Positions 48,701 through 55,550 of a DNA stretch of 64,000 nucleotides are shown piece after piece. Each line of letters starts with the position of its first letter. Positions within the stretch are counted from its first letter, which is position 1. The DNA is from Marivivens geojensis (GTDB taxonomy: Bacteria > Pseudomonadota > Alphaproteobacteria > Rhodobacterales > Rhodobacteraceae), in assembly GCF_023540835.1 (NCBI RefSeq), contig NZ_JALKCU010000002.1, forward strand, positions 735,406 through 799,405, written 5' to 3'. The position numbers and the translations under genes are program-made. A model generated the notes under the pieces. The model was not told the DNA's origin and did no database searches. It saw nothing but the letters and a program-made list of their open reading frames with translations.

Positions 48701-51700
48701 GAAGACAGCACCGATCCGGCTGGTGCCACAGTTGCAACCCTATTCACCGGCAATTTCAGCGACGCCACCGACAACAGCGTTGCATCCATCGCCAACACTC
48801 TGGCCGGTATCGCGATCACTGACTATACGCCCGATGCCGCCAAGGGCCTCTGGCAATATTCCTCCGATGGCAGCGAATGGACTGATCTCGGCGCGGTCAA
48901 CGCAGAGGCCAGCGCACTGACACTGGCCGCCACGGATCGTCTGCGCTTCGTCCCGGCCGCCAACTACAACGGCGCAGCCCCCGCGCTGACTGTCAAGCTG
49001 ATTGACAGCTCGACCACCGTCACCAGCGGGGCTACGCGTGATGTCAGCACCTCGGGTGGGACGACGGCCTTCAGCGCCAGCGACGTGGTGCTGAGCCATT
49101 CGGTCACCCCCAAGCTCGACCTGCCGGTGATCACGACCACCGCCACTGCCGCGTCCTTTACCGAGAATGGCGCTGCCGTCGCGATCGACCCGGCCCTGAC
49201 GATCACGGATGTGGACGACACGCATCTGACGGGGGCAACCGTCACCATCACCAGCAACCTGCGCGCAGGCGATGTGCTGGCCGTCTCCGGCACGGCGAGC
49301 GGCCTGGTCAGTGGCACGAACATCACCGTGGCAGGTTATGATCCGGCCACCGGTGTGCTGACCCTGACCGGCACCGAGACGCTGGCGAATTATCAGGCGG
49401 TTCTGCGCAGTGTCACCTTCGTGAACACGTCGGACAACCCGAACGCCAACTCGGCAACCGATCCACTGGACCGCGAGATCACCTTCGCGGTGACAGATGC
49501 CAACGCGGATGGGGCCGAGATGCTTACGGATCCAGCCGAACTGCTGGTCGTCTATCCCTTCGACGACAATACGGACGGTTCGGACGGCTTTGGCACGACG
49601 CTGTTCGACACGGACGCGCTGATCGGTTCGGCGGTGACCAAAGGCCCCGGCCTCGGCATCTTCGAGGTCGGCACAGACAGTTGGAGCGGCAGTGTTCAGG
49701 TCTTGAAGACCGGCCCGGGCACCAGCGTTACATCTGCAGGTCCGGCAGATGCGCTTGCCAATGACTGGTATTTCGAAGTCACGCTGACCCCGGAGGCGGC
49801 TGCGAGCATGGATATCCGCTCGATCGCGGCGGACTGGAGCCGCGGGGGCTCAACCGCAACGCGCGGCTGGTTCGTGCGGGCCAGCACCGACAATTTCGAA
49901 AGCGACCTCTATTCCAACGAAACACCGCCCGGCACGCCAACCGGCTTGCAGCAAGCGGCCTTCAACATCGACGGGTTCACGGGCCTGACCGAACCGGTCA
50001 GCTTCCGCTTCTACATCTACACCGACAGTATGGGCCGTTACATGGACTTCCAGTCCCTGCGGTTCAGCGACGTCGCCCTCGGCATCGGCTCGACCACCCG
50101 CGCAGTGGCTGTCACGGCTGTCAACGATGCGCCGACACTCACGGGCACACTGGCCAATCCGACAGTTGTCGAGAACGCAGGCGCGAATACGGGCAGCAGC
50201 ACCGTTGCGCTTCTGTCCGGTAGCGGCGTCACCGATGCGGATTTCTTCACCGCTGGAACGAATTTCGGCGGCGGAAAAATCACGGTCAGCCTTACCGATG
50301 GCTATGTCAGCGGCGACACGCTCGATATTGCCAGTGCCGAGCTGGCGGCTGGCGCGGTGCAGCGCAGCGGCGATGACATCCAGTATTCCGCCGATGGCAC
50401 CGGCTGGGTCACCATCGGCGCGGTCAACGCCACCGGCACGGGGCAGGCCACCGATCTTGTGATCGACCTCAACACCGATGCCGATCAAACGAACGTGGCG
50501 GCGGTGCTTGACGCGCTGAGTTTCCGCAGCACCTCGGACGATCCGACGCTGAAAGGGACCGACACGACCCGCGCCTACAGCATCACGCTGAATGACGGCA
50601 ACAACGACGATCTCGCTGGCGGGTCGCATGAGGAGGGGGCGGATTCGAACGCACTGACCGGCACGATCACCATAACAGCGGTCAACGACACACCCGTTCT
50701 GGCCGCAATCACGGCTGGATCGGTGGCAGATGCAGTGAATTCATCTGCGCTTGGATCCCAGAGCGGCCTGTCGGGAACGCTGGATGGCAGCGATGTCGAT
50801 ACGCCAAGCGCGTCGCTCCTCTACGCCATCAGCAGCGCAACGGGCACGGGTGCCACGCTGGATGGGATCACCTATGACCAAAGCCATGCGGGCACCTACG
50901 GCACGCTTTACCTGAATACCGCCACGGGTGCCTATCGCTACGAGCCCGATGCCGCGGCCATCAACACGCTGCACAAGGGCGAGACCCAGACTGACAGCTT
51001 TGACCTGACCCTGACAGATGGCGCTCTGACCACCACAGCGCAAAGCTTCACCATTACGCTGACCGGCGCGAATGAGGCGGCGGTGCTGGCCGACACCACC
51101 GACCCGGCGGCGATTGTCGAAACGGCAGATGCCAGCGCGCAGAATATTGCGGTGCAGAGCGGCAGCTTCGCCCTGAGCGATGAAGATGTCGGCGACACCA
51201 TCACCGCATCCATCCATGGCAACCCGGTTGTCCGCCTGAACGGCACGACGCTTGACCCCGACGATTACCCGGCCGAGTTGACGGCCGAGGGCGCCCTCAG
51301 CCTGACCAATACCTCCCAGACCAGCAATGGCGGCGCGCTTACGGCAATCGGCTGGTCTTACGACCCGGCGCCCGCCGCGCTTGACTTTGTGGCTGCGGGT
51401 GAGACCCTGACCATTACCTATGCGGTGCAGGTGAGCGACGGCACGGAGACCGGCACACAGACAGTCACCGTGACCCTCACCGGCACGAATGACACGCCCG
51501 AGATCACCGTGGGCGATGTGACCGGCGCGGTGACGGAAGACACCACCAGCGGCGATCCGGCAGCCCTGCGCGACAGCGGTTCGATCAGCATTGCCGATCT
51601 GGATAGAAGCGACACCTTGACGGTCGACGTTGCCCTGACAGGCACACCCAGCACCACCGGGCCTGCGATCCCACAGTCACTGCAGGATGCGCTTGAGACT

Positions 51701-53659
51701 GCGGTGACGCTGTCAGGGGCGACCAGCGGCGCGAATGCCGGCAGCGTGACCTGGGCCTTCGCCCTCGACACCGCCGAGGTGCAATATCTTGCCGCGGGTG
51801 AAACGGTTACGGCCACCTATCGGATCACTGTCACCGATGACAGCGGCGTCAGCGCGGCCAGTGGCGAAGACGAGGTCAACACAAGCACGCAGGATGTGAC
51901 GATCACCATCACCGGCACAAACGATGCGCCGGTGATCACCGATGGCCCCGACACCGCCAACCTGAGCGAGACCGACGCCGCGCTCACGGCCAATGGCAGC
52001 CTGACCGTCAGCGATGTCGACGTCACGGATGTGGTGGGCGCCACCGCAGCCTTGAGCGTCAGCGGCACATCCGACCGCGACGACCCCGCCGCACCCAGCG
52101 ATGAAGACCTGCGGGCCATGTTCCGGGTTACCCCGGCGGAGATCCTCGATGGCACGCAGACCTCGGCCAGCCTTGGCTGGGTCTTCGACTCGGGAACAGA
52201 AGCCTTCGACTACCTCGCCACCGGTGAGACGCTGGTGCTGACCTATACCGTCACCGCAACCGATGACGACGGCACCCCTCTTGGCGATAGCGAAACCGTC
52301 ACCATCACCATCACCGGCACCAATGACGCGCCGGTGATCACCGATGGCCCCGACACCGCCAGCCTGAACGAGACCGATGCCGCGCTCACCACCAGCGGCA
52401 GCCTGACCGTCAGCGATGTCGACACCACCGATGTCGTGGGCGCCAGCGCGGCCCTTGCCGTCAGCGGGACGTCCGACCGCGCCGATCCCGCCGCACCCAG
52501 CGATGAAGACCTGCTGGCCATGTTCCGGGTCGCCCCGGCGGCGATCCTCGATGGCACCCAGAACGCGGCCAGCCTTGGCTGGTCCTTCGACTCCGGGACA
52601 GAAGCCTTCGACTACCTCGCCACCGGCGAGACGCTCGTTCTGACCTATACCGTCACCGCGACCGATGATGACGGCACCCCGCTGTCGGACGACGAAACCG
52701 TCACCATCACGATCACCGGCACCAATGACGGGCCGCTGGTTACGCGTGAGCCCGAAAAGCAGGTCCACCCTGTCAATGTCGTCTATGAAACGGATTTGCC
52801 GGCGGGCTTCTCCGATGTCGATACCTCCGACCGGTTCACCTACTCGGCCACTGGCCTTCCTGCCGGGCTGTCGATCGACCCGGTGACCGGGCGGATCAGC
52901 GGAACGCCGTCCACGGCTGGCAGCTTCAAGGTCATCATCACCGCGGATGATGGCAATGGGGGCAGCGTTTCGACACGCGCCTATGACTTCCTGATCGTCG
53001 CCCCCCCGAGCGAGACAATCGGCGGCACCGAGACCCAGATACGCCAGCAGGCCGAGACGCCCCTTGCCAACCGTTTCGACGTTCCGGTCACGGCGCAGTC
53101 GGCCCAGATCAGCCTGCCCGGATCGGGGGCAAAGTCGCTGGTGACCGATCGTGAACCTACGGAGACCCGGGACACGCGCGCAGATGCCGAAGTTACGCCC
53201 GCGCGGCTTCGGATCGTGAATTTCATCCTGCCTGCCGAAGATCCCGATGACGCCGATGTGGTTGGGCGCGACCGTCCCGGGTTGGAGCGTGTGATTTCGG
53301 CAAATCTCGTCGATGGCGCGCCCCTGCCGACATGGCTGGATTTCAACGCCGAGACGCGCAGCTTCTCCGGTGTGGTGCCACCAGAAGTCAGAGGCGACAT
53401 CGACATTGTCGTGACCTACCTTGACACGGCCGGGTCGATAAAGACGCTCAACATGCGTATCGACGCCGACAGCCTTGCCATATCGGTGTCCGACCCCTCG
53501 GATACGACCAACCAGTCGGACACTCTTTCCGAGCCCGCACCCGACGATGAAGCGCGCATCGATTGGGACGAGATAGAAGAGCGGCTCTTTTCGCGGAAAC
53601 CTCTTCCACCGCCTGCCGAACAAGGTGGGCTACGCGCACAGCTTAGCCGGATCGCATGA
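36749..53659 (+). CDS. Giant cadherin/VCBS-repeat adhesin, 5'-truncated by IS
   Basis: The frame of 5,636 codons has about 15 codons from the IS end (TTG at 36749); native sequence starts at 36795 in a repeat linker (TPVNDPPEI). It is built from dozens of about 100-140-residue beta-sandwich repeats of cadherin, VCBS and tandem-95 type, each ending in a VNDAP or TNDAP linker. Inserted modules are a jelly-roll-like domain (residues about 2020-2220), a beta-gamma-crystallin-like domain (about 2990-3085) and another jelly-roll-like domain (about 4265-4450). Two putative Ig/CADG-like domains follow near the C-terminus (about 5330-5570). It is highly acidic and Thr-rich, and I see no Cys outside the IS-derived leader. 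I see no RTX nonapeptides, C-terminal membrane anchor or sorting signal. The native start and N-terminus are missing. The frame is otherwise intact, suggesting recent truncation. The export genes follow directly. Confidence 0.85.
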   Translation: MGYTLANCLVFWDHFITLTPVNDPPEITVPDGFIVAEDQDGDLSGISVSDPDAGASDLLTVSLSVDDGVLTLGSTTGLTDLTNGAASIGFTGTLADINAALATLSYRAGANYSGPATLSVTVNDNGHTGIDPSTITGLSDTGTATTEAASTTVAITVASVNDAPTITVPSSAQSVDEDIALVLSSGTSNAIQIADVDAGSGAVRLTLSVANGTLSVSGTTGLTVTDDGKATVIVQGTISAINTMLDGGVTYTPDDDYNGADTLTLTLNDLGSTGDLGGPQEVSETLAITVNPVNDAPTVEAIAVSATEDTPKTFTLTSSDVDEGNDATTDATVDRYKIVTLPANGSLTTSDNQTISAGDIITVVQATDMTFTPAANFNGTTSFTFTALDAADAESGEATVTITVAAVNDTPAISGAGDSVSYTEGVGAGVQGTPVKLDGNGDLDLSDVELTVRGEDTFNSATLRVKRSGDAVSTDRYWFDTSGSGDTAVSIADKTISVGGQAIGTLSASSATSDLRITFNASATKASVEAVMRAVTFASTDDDFEGDITVAMTFNDGNAGTPLPQGSDRARITTVSFTVTVINTNDAPSFTANGAISVAEDTTDPTGTAISTIFSDKFSDLDDDLSDSPLSGSSLAGIAIVGDASDPAHEGHWEYSTDGTNWHDVSPGGTAPTETTALVLSASTELRFVPVADFNSRLNQADANPGALSVRPIDDSDVSRAFTDGATRETADVTSIDASSDIGGTSETIVATVTQVNDAPEILYLASTADSTLQFTEAVGVNVAGTAVLLDTLADDDNNNDGATPAEILDIDLVTRGETTFSGARLVIGDKTELDPTDLFVVQTGTGLAVTGGFTQPGSGITLFNSGSVILYSDVVVAALTDNSAASGQLIVTFNDNATSDAVNAVLRNVAYSNSNAALTTTDKTIEVAFFDGNGSTDNNQGTGGELSATADIVIALTAVNDSPKLSGGATIATVEDSTSTPTTFFDLLNANLEDPDSLTGTALEGVAISGFDTKSLGDWQVNLGSSSTPYWVSLAILSTNAGGLSSTQALLLSASTELRFVPDADDNTGLNATESLRPTLTVHGVENQVPDGASNIGPSATAPDSPYTTDQNSPKVWDTTTFVGESRVSAEGVTVDLTIAARNDAPTVTTSGTTTGFSDGVFTGTVVESPVAGVGTSTQQLLAGVTVSDIDLATTFELDSTVFGAGTITVTLASRVAGDVFTLDGTPLGVASTTGGEATSGDFVITLTDDATVAQVNAILEAIRYEHTSDQPPTTERSYTITLNDGDNLDADGDTAGGPAALAATAITGSITITGPNDPPTLTATAANPDFTENGTAVTLFSEAAVDTIESGQGIKEIVIEVSGLGGGAGDGANEKLRINGEEIDLVAGATSVTGIGIDVTVSGTTATVTLTPTSPIDVTSTATLINGLAYRHDGDDPTPGDRVVTITRIQDDGGTAASGVDATTLSLSSTVNVISVNDAPAVGSTISGTFTEGDSAPVQFLSGITVSDIDAEHFNGGFLEIAQGTYIAGDRLEIVEDANYTLSGSQVLYNSAVIGTIDTTSDGQATALKINFTSNSVDDAVVQGLLARIGFSSTNENPTVAGTAPTRAITVTLNDGGNEGETGGAKSDSVTGTIDVVGINDAPTLTGLDATHATTYIQDGTPIAIDADALLADADLAALTGTSPEGNWDGSTLTLQRQTTASTDDVFGHSGNLGSIAAASGNVVVSGTTIGSYTQSGGVLTLTFNANATTALVNEALQSITYSNAVTTAGGLSYNSITLDVTFNDQNSNDTGGGTAGLGQDQGSGGALSVSKSITINIDRLPEAVNDTNSVAEGVATTDTTTTSGNVITGVGNPNTTADSDDDIEAGGRDDALSIVNAKDSSVDPFTAVTVGSTSATNGTDVTGDYGTLTIGADGSYIYAVDNTNGDVQALATGETLTDTFTYQLSDGQGGLNTADLTITITGTNDDPVISIEDGDNATTTITETNGPLLSTLSLTVSDVDLSNTVSPSVDGVVISGTYGGVGSLDNTTFKNYLATNFEFQAGLLKFTADNAAEVYLNGQLIGETNDWQQPYTFTGLTVLPGTNVLSVLAWDVGSVAAMSGKFEMPDGTSWGTSDIAGWKVFNADPDPATDYQGASRDRSQWILPDGWNTVAYDDSAWDTPFAVSDYERPWGADSSTRTGDPTWIWWGTDTEEAYEDGAYNTDVALFRYDFTGSSGGNALQAGEDTRKVNWTFDSSTEDFDYLAKGETIVLDYTITVSDSNSPSATDSEVVTVTIQGSNDTPDITPIDVVEAVHEDTGLTDGKLTGTGSLTFEDLDESDLASTTVALKSATTTGPSIPTALTDALETAVTLSGDFLEANSGTVTWDWALDNNLVQYLADGETVTVTYTISVTDDSGVTTATAYDEVATATQDVTITITGTNDKPVITQGDDTSALTETNTTITDTGTMIVTDIDVSDTIAATVESVSISGGSYTTRAGYDRATDIPPTDTELANMLSLAVTSGDISSIEADPISGSVFEWNFSSGDEGIVEVQKVSLVPNLLGATNKTFSIGVGSSAEAGVTVNSGAAGFSTATEMAAAFQAHPDYDQLPYVISADATDTALIITFKSPGDAATRTLAKWGDHGTLFTEVEKGVAANTSPNLDFAFLAKDETLELTYTVKVTDSSGANSGEATTDTSTVVVTITGTNDTPDITVVEVTGQVTEDDSPAADNPNTVTVESDAFLNAAGSVTFDDLDLTDTSGVTHTFVSATPSTGASVSTALDTALRDLTNTFAITGGGVGTAAQSGTVEWDFSLDNALTQYLSAGETVTVTYRITVTDDSGVNPEALPNEINARTQDVTITLTGANDAPTITMGSGNSDAETLTETDGTLTGSGTLTVADVDLTNTVAAQVLSVAASDTVTGLLSDNAALKAMMSVTPATPLSSTDVTGQLGWSFDSGAEAFDYLATGEVLTLTYTIRVTDTSGATADKDVTLTITGTNDAPVISLSNNPPRVILYDGLNATGNILLDTDVAPPPSTPGEYDYNAYFVFGINDRTKSVQIFNATATFFNDNIGSTAKETYGSGIHDIVSGIGVSSFSFVSAAGAADSNVAALDETDAGLTTSGTLTVGDIDLTDVATATRTLAVSGTSDRDDPAAPGDTALQAMLTLSPTTILDGTQQTNTLGWSFDSGSEAFDYLAKGETLILEYTVTATDDDGTPLSDSETVTITITGTNDTPDIIATKVTGAVTEDATSGEPAALRDSGSISFADVDTSDTSTVTVALTGTPATTGPAIPSSLLTALQTAVTLSGDTSGANDGSVNWAFALDNAEAQYLAAGETVTVTYTISVTDDSGVSTASGNDEIDTRTQAVTITITGTNDAPVLSDTALTLTQAEDDGAPSGAVGTLVSTLAGGIGETDTTNPAGIAITATDTNRGTWYFSTDDGASWTSFTATDATARLLLADVDTRLYFQPDPQWHGSIDPALTLRAWDGSSGSNGGTADLSGTGITGGTTAFSTATDTVALKINPVNDQPTISKTVTLAAVDEDTTPSGAGLATLDFGYSDVTDDQDDANTATLLGGDTSTPFTYLAVVGSSNYSTDQGVWQISTSATPGSGDWIDIPASGLSDSAALVFNASSLIRFIPAADFFGTPGTLSVRLADGSVDLSGAVSTAGSDTADLSTNGGTGTTGAWSASTQSIALAAVTNVNDRPTATATTLTATTEDNANPPGATVATLGFGYSDATDDQTAISGGGDEDTAFGGIAVVGNDADAATEGVWQYSTDGGLNWTAIGTPSETAALLLPTDAKLRFLPNVADYYGTPGALDVRVSDTAVSFSASSDISAALTETDQWSLATTLSTSVLPVNDAPTGSDKTITIDEDTTHTLTVADFGFVDAVEGDALASVVITSLATAGTLEYSSNGSSWDPVTLGQEISATDITAARLRFVPEAHANADSYASFTFQLRDDGGTTNGGVDLDPSANTITFNVRPVNDAPVATGTATLAAIDEDSTDPAGATVATLFTGNFSDATDNSVASIANTLAGIAITDYTPDAAKGLWQYSSDGSEWTDLGAVNAEASALTLAATDRLRFVPAANYNGAAPALTVKLIDSSTTVTSGATRDVSTSGGTTAFSASDVVLSHSVTPKLDLPVITTTATAASFTENGAAVAIDPALTITDVDDTHLTGATVTITSNLRAGDVLAVSGTASGLVSGTNITVAGYDPATGVLTLTGTETLANYQAVLRSVTFVNTSDNPNANSATDPLDREITFAVTDANADGAEMLTDPAELLVVYPFDDNTDGSDGFGTTLFDTDALIGSAVTKGPGLGIFEVGTDSWSGSVQVLKTGPGTSVTSAGPADALANDWYFEVTLTPEAAASMDIRSIAADWSRGGSTATRGWFVRASTDNFESDLYSNETPPGTPTGLQQAAFNIDGFTGLTEPVSFRFYIYTDSMGRYMDFQSLRFSDVALGIGSTTRAVAVTAVNDAPTLTGTLANPTVVENAGANTGSSTVALLSGSGVTDADFFTAGTNFGGGKITVSLTDGYVSGDTLDIASAELAAGAVQRSGDDIQYSADGTGWVTIGAVNATGTGQATDLVIDLNTDADQTNVAAVLDALSFRSTSDDPTLKGTDTTRAYSITLNDGNNDDLAGGSHEEGADSNALTGTITITAVNDTPVLAAITAGSVADAVNSSALGSQSGLSGTLDGSDVDTPSASLLYAISSATGTGATLDGITYDQSHAGTYGTLYLNTATGAYRYEPDAAAINTLHKGETQTDSFDLTLTDGALTTTAQSFTITLTGANEAAVLADTTDPAAIVETADASAQNIAVQSGSFALSDEDVGDTITASIHGNPVVRLNGTTLDPDDYPAELTAEGALSLTNTSQTSNGGALTAIGWSYDPAPAALDFVAAGETLTITYAVQVSDGTETGTQTVTVTLTGTNDTPEITVGDVTGAVTEDTTSGDPAALRDSGSISIADLDRSDTLTVDVALTGTPSTTGPAIPQSLQDALETAVTLSGATSGANAGSVTWAFALDTAEVQYLAAGETVTATYRITVTDDSGVSAASGEDEVNTSTQDVTITITGTNDAPVITDGPDTANLSETDAALTANGSLTVSDVDVTDVVGATAALSVSGTSDRDDPAAPSDEDLRAMFRVTPAEILDGTQTSASLGWVFDSGTEAFDYLATGETLVLTYTVTATDDDGTPLGDSETVTITITGTNDAPVITDGPDTASLNETDAALTTSGSLTVSDVDTTDVVGASAALAVSGTSDRADPAAPSDEDLLAMFRVAPAAILDGTQNAASLGWSFDSGTEAFDYLATGETLVLTYTVTATDDDGTPLSDDETVTITITGTNDGPLVTREPEKQVHPVNVVYETDLPAGFSDVDTSDRFTYSATGLPAGLSIDPVTGRISGTPSTAGSFKVIITADDGNGGSVSTRAYDFLIVAPPSETIGGTETQIRQQAETPLANRFDVPVTAQSAQISLPGSGAKSLVTDREPTETRDTRADAEVTPARLRIVNFILPAEDPDDADVVGRDRPGLERVISANLVDGAPLPTWLDFNAETRSFSGVVPPEVRGDIDIVVTYLDTAGSIKTLNMRIDADSLAISVSDPSDTTNQSDTLSEPAPDDEARIDWDEIEERLFSRKPLPPPAEQGGLRAQLSRIA
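45725..45995 (+). other. Beta-gamma-crystallin-like module inside the giant adhesin
   Basis: Residues about 2990-3085 break the repeat pattern and read as two Greek-key motifs: ILYDGLNATGNILL, then INDRTKSVQIF, then ATFFNDNIGSTAKE, then GVSSFSF. The YDGxNxxG and ND..S / SS elements resemble beta-gamma-crystallin motifs, which often bind calcium. The DNA here is visibly more AT-rich than the surrounding repeats, and a C9 tract lies inside. Confidence 0.5.
45791..45799 (+). repeat. C9 homopolymer tract within the giant adhesin frame
   Basis: Nine consecutive C bases follow GCA (codons GCA CCC CCC CCC TCG). Gain or loss of one C would shift the frame about halfway through the protein. Confidence 0.85.
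51911..52714 (+). repeat. Two tandem 402-bp repeats in the giant adhesin
   Basis: Units at 51911-52312 and 52313-52714 have exactly the same length (134 codons) and nearly the same protein sequence (both with APVITDGPDTA, SGTSDR, PAAPSDEDL, TGETLVLTYTVTATDDDGTPL). A more divergent relative lies near 46000-46390. They indicate recent tandem duplication. Confidence 0.85.
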
Positions 53660-53675
53660 TGGGACCGTGCAGAAC

Positions 53676-55550
53676 ATGGATATACCGATGGCCAATATAA
53701 AAACTCGCCTTCTTGGTGGCGTATGCGCTACCCTGCTTGCATCCTGCTCGGTTCATGTCGACCCGATCACGGACGCGCGTTTGACAGAAACGGCCGCGCG
53801 CGAGCTGGCCGAGATGTTCCCGGCGGCACAATCCATCGAGGAGCCCTTGGGGCTGGACGCAGTGATCGAGCGCGCGGTCGTCAACAATCTCGACAATCGG
53901 CTGTCGCGGTTGGAACAGAGCTTTACGCTCTTGCAGGTTGACGTGGACAGCCTCGAGATGCTGCCCACGCTGGCCGCCAATGCAGGCTATTCGAACCGTT
54001 CTCGCGACTCCTTCACGACAAGCCAGGTTCTCGGTGAAGAGCGCCCCGACCCGCCAAGTTTTTCACGCAGCCGAGATGCCGAGGGCACGACCGCCACCCT
54101 GTCTACGACATGGAACGTGCTGGATTTCACGCTTGGCTATTACAACGCCCGCCAGGCCGGGAATCGCGCCTTCATCGCCGAAGAACGGGCGCGCCGTGCC
54201 GGTATGGATATCATTCGTCAGGCTCGGCAAACCTTCTGGCGTGCCTATGCCGCCCAGCAACTCTCCGGCACGATTGAAGATACCATCGCCGAGGCGAACA
54301 GGGTTCTGAACCTGATCCGGGAGGGCGAAGAGCGCGGAGCTATTCCAGCTGTCGAGGCGCTTCAATCTCGCCGCACGGTTCTGGAAAACGTGCGCCAACT
54401 GGAAATTTTCAACCGCGATCTTGCCGCAGCACAGATCGAGCTGGCTCAGATCGTGAATGTGCGTCCGGGTGCGCAGGTTGAGCTGGCCACAAGTAGCATG
54501 TCGATACCGTCCTTGCCAGGATCGTTGTCCGAGCTGGAAGCGCGGGCCTTCACATCAAACCCGACCCTGCGCGAACAGCAGTATCGCATCAACATCGCGC
54601 TCGATGACCTCAAACGGACTACGGCCCAGCTTTTTCCGGAATTATCCTTCTCGGCGACCACAAGCTATGATGGTGACAGTTTCCTTCTGAACGACAGCTG
54701 GAACCAATTCGGTCTAAATGCCGGATGGAACCTGCTCCGCCTGTTAACAGGCCCTCAGCGGCGGGGGTTGTCCGAACGCGGTGTCGATGTGGAGCGCGCG
54801 CGCGCGCTTGCCTTACGCATGACGGTGCTGGCGCAAACCCAGATCGCCTATCGCGACTTCATATTTTCCCGGAACCAGTTCGCGCGCGCCCAAGAACTGG
54901 CCGAAATAGACCGGCAACTGGCCCAACAAAGCCGGGCCCGCGAACAGGCATCGGTCGGATCTCTGGTCGAGCGCGTCGCTGTGGAAACCAGTACGCTCGT
55001 CTCGCAATTGCGGGTCTATGACGCTTATAGCGACCTTGTCGCAGCCCATGCAGCCGTCATGTCCACAATCGGTGCCAATGACGCGATGACCGAGGCGCTG
55101 GCACGCCATCAGGAAAAGTATCAGCGCGTCCTGAGCGATCTGGACGCCGCCGATAGCAATATCGCGCTAGAGACCGCCAGCATCGAGGATCTGGGCCGGC
55201 AGGATGCCCGCCTTCAGCGCAGCCTTGTCCGTGCAGAGCTCAGCTTTGCCCGCGCCAAGGCCGCCCAGGACGCGGCCCGCACGCATCGCGATGAGCTTCG
55301 TGACCTTGCGGCCTCGTCCAACGACGATGGCATGCCAGATGAGCGCCTGACCGCACGACTTCAGCGGGCCGAGGCGAATTTTGCAAGGACAGAGACCGAT
55401 CTGGCTCTGGCCACCGCGCATGTGGACGATCTGACGCAACAAGTGGCGGCCTTGGCTCTTGCCCGCGCTGCGACCGAGGCGCGTCTGCATGAGGCCGAGA
55501 CCCTGCGCGACACCGCCCACCAGCAGATCGAGCGACTGGGGGCACTATGA
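53676..55550 (+). CDS. TolC-like outer-membrane efflux lipoprotein with long coiled-coil extension
   Basis: The 624-residue protein has a lipoprotein signal (lipobox LASC) and an OEP region with the typical alternation of long helices and strands (LGLDAVIERAVVNN, LSTTWNVLDFTLGYYNA, GLNAGWNLLRLL). After the usual TolC-like length of about 430 residues comes an extra 190-residue, Ala/Glu/Arg/Asp-rich coiled coil. It should form the outer-membrane channel of the export system. ATG 53676 is chosen; ATG 53688 is equally possible. It begins 16 bp after the giant adhesin stop and overlaps the next gene by ATGA. Confidence 0.85.
   Translation: MDIPMANIKTRLLGGVCATLLASCSVHVDPITDARLTETAARELAEMFPAAQSIEEPLGLDAVIERAVVNNLDNRLSRLEQSFTLLQVDVDSLEMLPTLAANAGYSNRSRDSFTTSQVLGEERPDPPSFSRSRDAEGTTATLSTTWNVLDFTLGYYNARQAGNRAFIAEERARRAGMDIIRQARQTFWRAYAAQQLSGTIEDTIAEANRVLNLIREGEERGAIPAVEALQSRRTVLENVRQLEIFNRDLAAAQIELAQIVNVRPGAQVELATSSMSIPSLPGSLSELEARAFTSNPTLREQQYRINIALDDLKRTTAQLFPELSFSATTSYDGDSFLLNDSWNQFGLNAGWNLLRLLTGPQRRGLSERGVDVERARALALRMTVLAQTQIAYRDFIFSRNQFARAQELAEIDRQLAQQSRAREQASVGSLVERVAVETSTLVSQLRVYDAYSDLVAAHAAVMSTIGANDAMTEALARHQEKYQRVLSDLDAADSNIALETASIEDLGRQDARLQRSLVRAELSFARAKAAQDAARTHRDELRDLAASSNDDGMPDERLTARLQRAEANFARTETDLALATAHVDDLTQQVAALALARAATEARLHEAETLRDTAHQQIERLGAL

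Noticed and set aside
51713..53623. 636-codon minus-strand open frame opposite the adhesin, and similar long ones at 39776-41446 and 37700-38737
   Set aside because: They are antisense shadows of a repetitive, GC-rich gene: Arg/Gly/Val-rich, no family motifs, and the plus frame has clear domain repeats.
52741..53659. RTX calcium-binding nonapeptides or C-terminal anchor in the adhesin
   Set aside because: No GGxGxD repeats, hydrophobic anchor or sorting motif is visible in the last 300 residues.
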